Origin: Rubrivivax benzoatilyticus JA2 = ATCC BAA-35
GTDB taxonomy: Bacteria > Pseudomonadota > Gammaproteobacteria > Burkholderiales > Burkholderiaceae_C
Length of the DNA stretch: 44,041 nucleotides
Reading direction: 5' to 3'
Assembly: GCF_000190375.1 (NCBI RefSeq)
Contig: NZ_AEWG01000070.1
Location: forward strand, 1 to 44,041
The notes under the pieces are model-generated. The model saw nothing but the letters and a program-made list of their open reading frames with translations. It was not told where the DNA came from and searched no databases. Below, in pieces: positions 37,919 to 44,041 of the stretch (position 1 is the stretch's first letter; each line of letters opens with the position of its first letter). The translations under genes and the position numbers were made by a program.

Positions 37919-38770
37919 TCAGCCGAGCTCGGCCATGCCCTGGCCCATGCGCACCGGGCGGCCCGGGGCCCAGCCCGGGTCGAAGCGCAGCGGCGCCTTC
38001 GGGAACAGCAGCACGACGGTGGAGCCGAGCAGGAAACGGCCCATCTCGGCGCCGCGTTCGAGGCGGATGTCCTGGCCGTCGTAGTTCCAGCTGCGCACGA
38101 CGCCCGGCCGTGGCGGGTTGACGACGCCGTGCCAGGTGGTGGCCATGCTGCCGACGATGGTCGCGCCGACCAGCACCAGCACCCAGGGCCCGGCGAACGG
38201 GCCGCCGTCGAAGACGCAGACCACGCGCTCGTTGCGCGCGAACAGCCCCGGCACGCCGCGCGCCGTCAGCGGGTTCACCGAGAACAGCTCGCCCGGCACG
38301 TGCACCATGCGCAGCAGGCGGCCGTCGCAGGGCATGTGGATGCGGTGATAGTCCTTCGGGCTCAGATAGATCGTCGCGAACGTGCCGTCGGCGAAACGCT
38401 CGGCGAGTTCGGCGTCACCGCCGAGCAGCGCGGTGGCGCTGTAGTCGTGGCCCTTGGCCTGGAAGATGCGTCCCTGCTCGATCGCGCCGAACTGGCTGAT
38501 CGCGCCGTCGACCGGGCACAGCAGCGGCACGCCGGCCAGCGGCCGCGCCCCGGCCTTCAGCGGCCGGGTGAAGAACTCGTTGAAGCTGGCGTAGCTCGCC
38601 GGGTCGGGATTCGCGGCCTCGGACAGGTCGACGCCGTAGCGGCGCACGAACCAGCGGATCGCGGCCGTGGTGACGGCGCCGCCGCGCGACGCGGCGAAGG
38701 CGCCGGCCAGGCGGGTGAGCGCCTGCTTGGGCAGGGCGTACTGGGGCAGGACCGCAAGCCGGTCGGACAT
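37919..38770 (-). CDS. psd: Phosphatidylserine decarboxylase proenzyme
   Basis: This 283-residue inner-membrane enzyme converts phosphatidylserine to phosphatidylethanolamine. The proenzyme self-cleaves at the LGST motif (GRFLLGSTVVLLF, near the C-terminus), giving an alpha chain with an N-terminal pyruvoyl group. Other family parts are FNEFFTRPLKAGARPL, PVDGAISQFG, YLSPKDYHRIHMPCDG and FARNERVVCVFD. ATG 38770 (MSDRLAVLPQY) is chosen; a non-ATG codon two residues upstream is not needed. It is 45 nt downstream of sppA on the same strand. Confidence 0.96.
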   Translation of the reverse strand: MSDRLAVLPQYALPKQALTRLAGAFAASRGGAVTTAAIRWFVRRYGVDLSEAANPDPASYASFNEFFTRPLKAGARPLAGVPLLCPVDGAISQFGAIEQGRIFQAKGHDYSATALLGGDAELAERFADGTFATIYLSPKDYHRIHMPCDGRLLRMVHVPGELFSVNPLTARGVPGLFARNERVVCVFDGGPFAGPWVLVLVGATIVGSMATTWHGVVNPPRPGVVRSWNYDGQDIRLERGAEMGRFLLGSTVVLLFPKAPLRFDPGWAPGRPVRMGQGMAELG

Positions 38771-38815
38771 CGGCAACCTCGGGGAACAGGAAACGGGGAA
38801 GCGGGGGAACGGGGA

Positions 38816-39811
38816 TCAGTGGATCGGCGACACCTGGCGCATCGCCTTGACGGCACCCTCGCCCATCGCGGCGCCGAAACGTTTGGCCAGGCGCTCGGCA
38901 ACGTTCTCGCGCGGCGTGTAGTCGACGACGTCCTCGGCCTTGACGACCTCGCGCGCGACGTAGTCCAGGTTGCCCATCTTGTCGGCCAGGCCCAGGCGCA
39001 CCGCTTCCTCGCCGTTCCAGAACAGGCCGGAGAAGGTTTCCGGCGTCTCCTGCAGCCGCTTGCCGCGGCCCTGGCGCACGACGGCGATGAACTGCTGGTG
39101 GATCTGGTCGATCATCGCCTTGGCGTAGGCGGTCTGCTGCTCGTTCTGCGGGCTGTACGGGTCGAGCATGCCCTTGTTCTCGCCGGCGGTGAGCAGGCGG
39201 CGCTCGATGCCCAGCTTGTCCATCAGCCCGGTGAAGCCGAAGCCGTCCATCAGCACGCCGATGCTGCCGACCAGGCTGGCCTTGTCGACGTAGATCTCGT
39301 CGGCGGCCACCGCGATGTAGTACGCGCCGGAGGCGCACATCTCCTCGACGACGGCGTAGACCTTCTTCTGGTGCAGCACCTTCAGGCGGCGGATCTCGTC
39401 GTTGACGATGCCGGCCTGCACCGGGCTGCCGCCGGGCGAGTTGATGCGCAGCACCACGGCCTGCGCACCCTGGTCCTCGAAGGCGCTGCGCAGCGCCGAC
39501 ACCAGCAGCTCGGCGCTGGCTTCGCTGCCCGGGGCGATCTCGCCGCGCACCTCGACGAGCGCGGTGTGCGGCCGGCTCGGCGCCGTCGGCGTGAAGCGCT
39601 CGGACATCAGGCCCCAGGCGAGCGCGACGGCCAGCGCCAGCCAGATGAAACGGAAGAACAGGCGCCAGCGGCGGTCGGCGCGCTGCTGGATCAGCAGTTC
39701 GCGGGCGATCTTCTCGAGGCTGGTCTCCAGGCCGGCGAGGGCGGGAGCGGGCGCAGGGGAAACTGCGCCGGACGGCTGCGCCGGCGTCGGGGTGTCGTCG
39801 GTGGGGGTCAT
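38816..39811 (-). CDS. sppA: Signal peptide peptidase SppA-type S49 protease
   Basis: This 331-residue short-form SppA is an inner-membrane protease that degrades released signal peptides on the periplasmic side. It has one TM helix (LFFRFIWLALAVALAWGLMS, about 58-77). The catalytic Ser161 (MCASGAYYIA) and Lys213 (AGENKGML) are 52 residues apart, the same spacing I recall for the Ser-Lys dyad of Bacillus SppA. Also present: RINSPGGSPVQAG and VGSIGVLMDGFGF. The start overlaps the Rieske gene stop (ATGA). Confidence 0.95.
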   Translation of the reverse strand: MTPTDDTPTPAQPSGAVSPAPAPALAGLETSLEKIARELLIQQRADRRWRLFFRFIWLALAVALAWGLMSERFTPTAPSRPHTALVEVRGEIAPGSEASAELLVSALRSAFEDQGAQAVVLRINSPGGSPVQAGIVNDEIRRLKVLHQKKVYAVVEEMCASGAYYIAVAADEIYVDKASLVGSIGVLMDGFGFTGLMDKLGIERRLLTAGENKGMLDPYSPQNEQQTAYAKAMIDQIHQQFIAVVRQGRGKRLQETPETFSGLFWNGEEAVRLGLADKMGNLDYVAREVVKAEDVVDYTPRENVAERLAKRFGAAMGEGAVKAMRQVSPIH

Positions 39812-40203
39812 GTCGCGCTTTCGTCGGCCGGCGGGGCCGGGCGGATCTCGCGCGAAGGATACCAAGTCACCGTGCCGTCGATCTCGGCGACGTCCAGCGG
39901 CACGAGCCGGCCGCCGGCGCAGGGGCCGGCCACGCAGCGACCGTCCTCGGGCTCGTAGAGCGCGCCGTGCATCGCGCAGACGACGAAGCGGCCGTCGGCG
40001 TCGAGGAAACGCCCGGGCTGCCAGTCGAGCTCGGCCGGCAGATGGGCGCAGCGGTTCAGGTAGGCGACGACGCGGCCGTCGAAACGCAGCACGAAGGCGC
40101 GCGCCGGCTGGCCGCGTTCGTCGAGCACGTCCCAGACGTGGGCCTCGCCGCGCTCAGCGAGCGCAGCCGACGGGCACAGCGCCACGCCGGCGCCGGCGCT
40201 CAC
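39808..40203 (-). CDS. Rieske [2Fe-2S] domain protein
   Basis: This 131-residue stand-alone Rieske-type ferredoxin has cluster ligands Cys52-X-His54 (NRCAHLPAELDW) and Cys76-X2-His79 (VVCAMHGALYEP). There is no TM helix or signal, so it is probably a cytosolic electron carrier or an assembly-related protein; the partner is unknown. The start is GTG at 40203, whose GTGA overlaps the gph stop; no ATG gives a complete domain. A conserved spot between the phosphatase and sppA in Burkholderiales is from memory. Confidence 0.9.
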   Translation of the reverse strand: MSAGAGVALCPSAALAERGEAHVWDVLDERGQPARAFVLRFDGRVVAYLNRCAHLPAELDWQPGRFLDADGRFVVCAMHGALYEPEDGRCVAGPCAGGRLVPLDVAEIDGTVTWYPSREIRPAPPADESAT

Positions 40204-40859
40204 GCGTTCTCCAGCAGCCAGTCGTGCAGCTCGCGCGTGCTGTGGGCGACGTGCAGCGGCGCGTACTGGGCGAAGGCCTCGGGCTCGTGCGCGCCGTAGC
40301 TGACGCCCAGGCCGGGCACCCGCGCGTTCTGCGCCATCAGCAGGTCGTGCGTCGTGTCGCCGATCATCAGCGTGCGCTCGGGCTCGGTGCCGAACTCGCG
40401 CATCAGCTGCTCGAGCATCAGCGGGTTGGGTTTGCTCGCCGTCTCGTCGGCGGTGCGCGTGCCGTCGAACATGGCCTTCAGGTCGGACGTGCGCAGCGCC
40501 TCGTCGAGGCCGCGGCGGCTCTTGCCGGTGGCCACGGCGATCCAGTGGTTGCGCGAGCGCAGGTCCAGCAGCATCTCCAGCGTGCCGGGGAACAGCACGA
40601 CCGCGTCCTGGCGCGCGAACCAGTGGTGGCGGTAGCGGTTGGCGAGCTCGGGGTAACGCTCGGGCGGCAGGCCGGGCGCGGCGTGCTGCAGCGCGTCGGC
40701 CAGGCCCAGGCCGATGACGTAGGCGGCGTCGGTGTCGCTGGGCACCGCGGCGCCGACGTCGCGGCAGGCGTCCTGGATGCAGCGCACGATCAGCGCGGTG
40801 GAATCGAACAGGGTGCCGTCCCAGTCGAAGACGATGAGGTCGAAGCGGCGTGTGCTCAT
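40200..40859 (-). CDS. gph: HAD-IA hydrolase (phosphoglycolate phosphatase-like)
   Basis: This 219-residue HAD phosphatase has motif I FDWDGTLFDST (nucleophile Asp), motif II VATGKSRRG, motif III Lys in SKPNPLMLEQ and motif IV MIGDTTHDLLMA. The cap is the C1 alpha-helical type. It is probably a phosphoglycolate phosphatase, although HAD substrate calls from sequence are uncertain. ATG 40859 overlaps the rluC stop. Confidence 0.88.
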   Translation of the reverse strand: MSTRRFDLIVFDWDGTLFDSTALIVRCIQDACRDVGAAVPSDTDAAYVIGLGLADALQHAAPGLPPERYPELANRYRHHWFARQDAVVLFPGTLEMLLDLRSRNHWIAVATGKSRRGLDEALRTSDLKAMFDGTRTADETASKPNPLMLEQLMREFGTEPERTLMIGDTTHDLLMAQNARVPGLGVSYGAHEPEAFAQYAPLHVAHSTRELHDWLLENA

Positions 40860-41821
40860 GGTGCGGCCAGCAGTGTCTCGCACTCCGGCGGCAGCGGTGC
40901 GTGCAAGGTGATGCGCTCGCCGCTGGCCGGATGGTCGAAGGCCAGCTCGACGGCGTGCAGGAACATGCGCGCAAAACGTTTCTCGCGCGCGACGGTCTTG
41001 TTCAGCGCGAAGTCGCCGTACTTCGGGTCGCCGACGATCGGGTGGCCCGAGTGCGCCAGGTGCACGCGGATCTGGTGCGTGCGCCCGGTCTTCAGGCCGA
41101 TCTCCAGCAGCGAGTACGGGCCGACGGCGCGCACCGAGCGCACGACGGTGATCGAGCGCCGTGCGTCCGGCGCGTCGGCGGCAACGACCCGCACGTGGCG
41201 CTCGCCGGCGGCGTCGGTGCCCTTGTGCAGCGCCAGGTCCAGCACCTTCAGCTTCTTCGGCCAGACGCCGACGACGAGCGCCAGATAGTTCTTGCCGGTG
41301 TCGCGGGCGCGGAACTGGTCCTGCAGCGCGGTCAGCGCGCTGCGTTTCTTGGCCAGCAGCAGCACGCCCGAGGTCTCCTTGTCGAGGCGGTGCACCAGCT
41401 CCAGGAAACGCGCGTCGGGCCGGGCGCGGCGCAGTTGCTCGATGACACCCGAGCTGACGCCGCTGCCGCCGTGCACCGCGACGCCGGCGGGTTTGGCGAT
41501 CGCCAGCAGGTGCTCGTCCTCGAACAGGACCGGGAACTCGCGTGCCGGCACCGCGGCGGCGGCCGGCTTCTCGGCGATGCGCATCGGCGGAACGCGGATC
41601 TCGTCACCGGCAGCAACGCGCGTGTCGGCGCTGGCGCGGCCCTTGTTGACACGCACCTCGCCGGAGCGGATCACGCGGTAGACGTGGGTTTTCGGCACGC
41701 CCTTGAGGTGGCGCAGCAGGAAATTGTCCAGGCGCTGGCCGGCCGATTCCTCGTCGACGGTGATTCTCTGCACCGCCGGCGGCGCATCGCCGGCTTTGGC
41801 CCCTATAATCCGGCGCTCCAC
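40856..41821 (-). CDS. rluC: 23S rRNA pseudouridine synthase RluC
   Basis: This RluA-family synthase (about 321 residues) modifies uridines 955, 2504 and 2580 of 23S rRNA in E. coli numbering. It has an N-terminal S4 RNA-binding domain (GQRLDNFLLRHLKGVPKTHV, YRVIRSGEVRVNKGR) and a catalytic domain with Asp in VHRLDKETSGVLLLAKK, plus GLKTGRTHQIRVHLA. The start is uncertain: GTG at 41821 or GTG at 41773 (before QRITVDEES). The first would place the beginning over the TATAAT of the divergent rne promoter. It heads the rluC-gph-Rieske-sppA chain of overlapping genes. Confidence 0.93.
   Translation of the reverse strand: MERRIIGAKAGDAPPAVQRITVDEESAGQRLDNFLLRHLKGVPKTHVYRVIRSGEVRVNKGRASADTRVAAGDEIRVPPMRIAEKPAAAAVPAREFPVLFEDEHLLAIAKPAGVAVHGGSGVSSGVIEQLRRARPDARFLELVHRLDKETSGVLLLAKKRSALTALQDQFRARDTGKNYLALVVGVWPKKLKVLDLALHKGTDAAGERHVRVVAADAPDARRSITVVRSVRAVGPYSLLEIGLKTGRTHQIRVHLAHSGHPIVGDPKYGDFALNKTVAREKRFARMFLHAVELAFDHPASGERITLHAPLPPECETLLAAP
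41804..41809 (+). promoter_or_regulatory. Likely -10 element of rne
   Basis: A perfect TATAAT in otherwise GC-rich DNA, oriented towards rne, with no good -35 at 16-18 nt. If used, transcription starts near 41816 and gives a leader of about 600 nt. Confidence 0.5.
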
Positions 41822-42423
41822 GTTCGTGCGGTAAGTGATTGATTTTCCGGAGTTTACCCGGCGCTTACAGAAACACGGCGGGAGCGCTGCGGCGGCCGAG
41901 GTCGCTGCAGCACAGGTGATGCAGCGCCCGGCCGCGGGTGCGCGGGCCGGCCGCCAGAGCGCGCCGGCGGCGCGTGGCGGCGGGCGAACCGAGATTCGAA
42001 GAAGAACCCGCCTCGTTTGGGAGGCACCCGAAATCCCGAGGGTCGAGACCCGGAGACACTCCAGCTCGACCCCGCGTCCGACAGGACCCCAGCGCTGACG
42101 TGCCGTTCATGACAATCCTCCTCGCTATCGCCCCGAGGCCCCGGCAAGACGCCGGCGCGGCCGGCGCGATGGCGTCGCCGCGCCACATGCGGTGCGACGG
42201 AGCGTCGCCGGCCCGGGCAGCCGCCTTCGGAACGCACGCGCCAACGCTGCGCCGCTGATCCGTCGCTGTTTCTCTCAGCGCGGTTCGAACGCAGTCCAGG
42301 GCACTTCGCGCCAGTCGGTTCTTCCGCGTTTCTCCTGCATCGAACGAGGCAGCGCGTGCCGCTCGAGCGGCACGCGGGAGTCGCGTGCGTCCCGCCCCCG
42401 CGGGGCGTGCGCCGGGAGAATCG
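41822..42423 (+). other. Long 5' leader region of rne
   Basis: This 600-nt non-coding stretch lies between rluC and rne. No convincing gene is seen on either strand: open frames in it have Arg/Pro/Ala-rich shadow composition. It contains a 22-nt perfect palindrome at 42354-42375 and a second hairpin at 42393-42407 (CGCCCC/GGGGCG) close to the rne start. In enterobacteria the rne 5' leader mediates feedback by RNase E itself; a similar role here is an inference. Confidence 0.55.
42354..42375. promoter_or_regulatory. Perfect 22-nt palindrome (RNA hairpin) in the rne leader
   Basis: The arm GCGTGCCGCTC is followed directly by its complement, ending 48 nt before the rne start codon. As RNA it would form a strong stem and could be an autoregulatory element or protect the translation start. 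Confidence 0.55.
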
Positions 42424-44041
42424 ATGAAACGCATGCTGATCAACGCCACGCAGCCCGAAGAGCGGCGCCTGGCGATCGTCGACGGGCAGAAACTGCTCGA
42501 CTTCGAGACCGAACTCGAAGGCCGCGAACAGCGCAAGGGCAACATCTACAAGGCGGTGATCACCCGCGTCGAACCGTCGCTCGAAGCCTGCTTCGTCGAC
42601 TACGGCGAGGACCGCCACGGCTTCCTGCCGTTCAAGGAAATCTCGCGCAACTACTTCAAGGACGGCGTCGAGCTCAAGAACGCGCGCATCCAGGACGTCG
42701 TCAAGGAAGGCCAGGAGCTGCTGGTCCAGGTCGAGAAGGAAGAACGCGGCAACAAGGGCGCCGCGCTGACGACCTTCGTCAGCCTCGCCGGCCGCTACCT
42801 GGTGCTGATGCCCAACAACCCGAAGGGCGGCGGCGTCAGCCGGCGCATCGAGGGCGAGGACCGCGAGGAGCTCAAGGAGAACCTCGAGCAGCTGCAGTAC
42901 CCGAAGGGCATGAGCCTGATCGCGCGCACCGCCGGCATCGGCCGCTCGGCCGCCGAGCTGCAGTGGGACCTGAACTACATGCTCAAGCTCTGGGACGCCA
43001 TCGACGGCGCCTCCAAGGCCGGCAAGGGCGCCTTCCTGATCTACCAGGAGAGCTCGCTCGTCATCCGCGCGATCCGCGACTACTTCACCGCGGACATCGG
43101 CGAGATCCTGATCGACACCGACGACATCTACGATCAGGCGCAGCAGTTCATGAACCACGTGATGCCGGAGTCGGCCTCGCGTGTGAAGCGCTACCGTGAC
43201 GACGCGCCGCTGTTCAGCCGCTTCCAGATCGAGCACCAGATCGAAACCGCGTTCAGCCGCACGGTGAACCTGCCGTCGGGCGGCGCGATCGTCATCGACC
43301 ACACCGAGGCCCTGGTCTCGGTGGACGTGAACTCGGCGCGTTCGACGCGCGGCAGCGACATCGAGGAAACCGCGTTCCGCACCAACCTCGAGGCCGCCGA
43401 CGAGATCGCGCGCCAGATGCGGCTGCGTGACCTGGGCGGGCTGATCGTCGTCGACTTCATCGACATGGAGGAGAGCAAGAACCGCCGCGAGGTCGAACAG
43501 CGCCTGCGCGACGCGCTGCGCACCGACCGCGCCCGCGTGCAGTTCAGCTCGATCAGCAAGTTCGGCCTGCTGGAGCTCTCCCGCCAGCGGCTGCGCCCGG
43601 CGCTGTCCGAAGGCAACCACATCACCTGCCCGCGCTGCAACGGCACCGGCCACATCCGCGACACCGAGAGCTCGGCGCTGCAGATCCTGCGCATGGTCCA
43701 GGAAGAGGCGATGAAGGAGAACACCGCCGCCGTGCACGTGCAGGTGCCGGTGGAAGTGACCTCCTTCCTGCTCAACGAGAAGCGCACCGAGATCACGAAG
43801 ATCGAGCTCAAGCAGCGTGTCACGGTCATCCTGGTGCCGAACAAGCACCTGGAGACGCCGAACTACAAGCTCGAGCGCCTGCGCCACGACGACCCGCGCC
43901 TGGAGAACCTGCAGGCCAGCTACACGATGGTCGAGGAGCCGGACGAGGAAGTCGGCATCACGCGCCGTCGCGACGCCAACGACAAGGGCCGCAGCAAGCA
44001 GGAACCGGTGATCAAGGGCGTGCTGCCCGACCAGCCGGCAC
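42424..44041 (+). CDS. rne: Ribonuclease E, 5' part (window ends inside the gene)
   Basis: About 539 residues of the N-terminal catalytic half of RNase E, the endonuclease of mRNA decay and rRNA/tRNA processing. Order: [20 protein letters not shown] start, S1 domain ([20 protein letters not shown]), 5'-sensor/RNase H-like region ([16 protein letters not shown]), DNase I-like catalytic region with metal Asp residues in [12 protein letters not shown] and VVDFIDME, and the zinc-link CPRCNGTGH. The Shine-Dalgarno GGGAGAA is 3 nt before the ATG at 42424. The disordered C-terminal scaffold begins near the window edge (acidic/Arg stretch) and is not covered. Confidence 0.96.
   Translation, partial: MKRMLINATQPEERRLAIVDGQKLLDFETELEGREQRKGNIYKAVITRVEPSLEACFVDYGEDRHGFLPFKEISRNYFKDGVELKNARIQDVVKEGQELLVQVEKEERGNKGAALTTFVSLAGRYLVLMPNNPKGGGVSRRIEGEDREELKENLEQLQYPKGMSLIARTAGIGRSAAELQWDLNYMLKLWDAIDGASKAGKGAFLIYQESSLVIRAIRDYFTADIGEILIDTDDIYDQAQQFMNHVMPESASRVKRYRDDAPLFSRFQIEHQIETAFSRTVNLPSGGAIVIDHTEALVSVDVNSARSTRGSDIEETAFRTNLEAADEIARQMRLRDLGGLIVVDFIDMEESKNRREVEQRLRDALRTDRARVQFSSISKFGLLELSRQRLRPALSEGNHITCPRCNGTGHIRDTESSALQILRMVQEEAMKENTAAVHVQVPVEVTSFLLNEKRTEITKIELKQRVTVILVPNKHLETPNYKLERLRHDDPRLENLQASYTMVEEPDEEVGITRRRDANDKGRSKQEPVIKGVLPDQPA

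Noticed and set aside
41835..42098. An 87-codon plus frame (MIDFPEFTRRLQKH...) in the rne leader
   Set aside because: No Shine-Dalgarno, turns Arg/Ala/Pro-rich after 15 codons and no homology recognised.

Overview
The window is about 44 kb of very GC-rich DNA with short intergenic gaps and many ATGA start/stop overlaps. Its gene content (two adjacent cyanophycin synthetase genes, urease, FeoAB, an EmrAB-type pump with its own outer-membrane channel, and the rne / rluC / HAD phosphatase / Rieske / sppA neighbourhood) fits a betaproteobacterium of the order Burkholderiales, probably near Rubrivivax, Ideonella or Leptothrix. This placement is inferred from gene content; no rRNA or tRNA gene is present to settle it.

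Layout. 1-1.8 kb: the start of a type V autotransporter on the minus strand, cut by the window edge and frameshifted. 1.9-8.6 kb (minus): a periplasmic-type M3 peptidase, then a two-component pair whose sensor is an unusual fusion of a complete NCS1 (purine/cytosine permease-like) transporter, an eight-cysteine segment, a histidine kinase and a receiver domain. 8.6-11.0 kb (plus, divergent from the sensor): ureABC. 11.2-18.8 kb: a cyanophycin module, with cphA' and cphA on minus and, divergent from them, an ABC exporter plus a DUF1854 protein on plus. 19.0-25.2 kb: accessory genes (ORF6N protein with a candidate 34-residue upstream ORF, tartrate/D-malate dehydrogenase, DUF1653, a TetR regulator with a palindromic operator, a shortened Tm-1/UPF0261 protein, a pterin dehydratase, and a frameshifted pabB-pabC fusion). 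25.4-29.3 kb (plus): an orphan sensor kinase and ureEFG. 29.4-31.7 kb (minus): feoAB behind a Fur box. 31.8-33.0 kb (plus): corA and a Cys-rich CWC protein. 33.0-37.8 kb (minus): marR, outer-membrane factor, emrA and emrB. 37.9-41.8 kb (minus): psd, sppA, Rieske protein, gph and rluC. 41.8-44.0 kb (plus): a roughly 600-nt leader and the 5' part of rne.

How it may work together. Urease structural genes (ureABC) and accessory genes (ureEFG) are separated by 16 kb, and ureD is absent from the window. The cyanophycin block sits between them. Cyanophycin is an Asp-Arg polymer, and arginine released from it can yield urea through arginase, so urease, cyanophycin synthesis and a transporter-like nitrogen-compound sensor could form one nitrogen storage and recycling locus. 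That link is an inference from position. The most unusual items are the NCS1-kinase fusion, the PH-like-domain ABC exporter with DUF1854 opposite the synthetases, and the second synthetase whose Mur-ligase half has lost its P-loop.

Repeats. All three plus/minus convergent junctions at ureC/cphA, DUF1854/ORF6N and ureG/feoB carry hairpin-forming repeats. The ureG/feoB palindrome family has also entered the coding sequence of the NCS1-kinase, where it encodes an in-frame eight-residue repeat. Two genes (the autotransporter and pabBC) each carry what looks like one extra G in a short G run; these may be sequencing errors or recent mutations. No tRNA, rRNA, CRISPR array or complete insertion sequence was seen.
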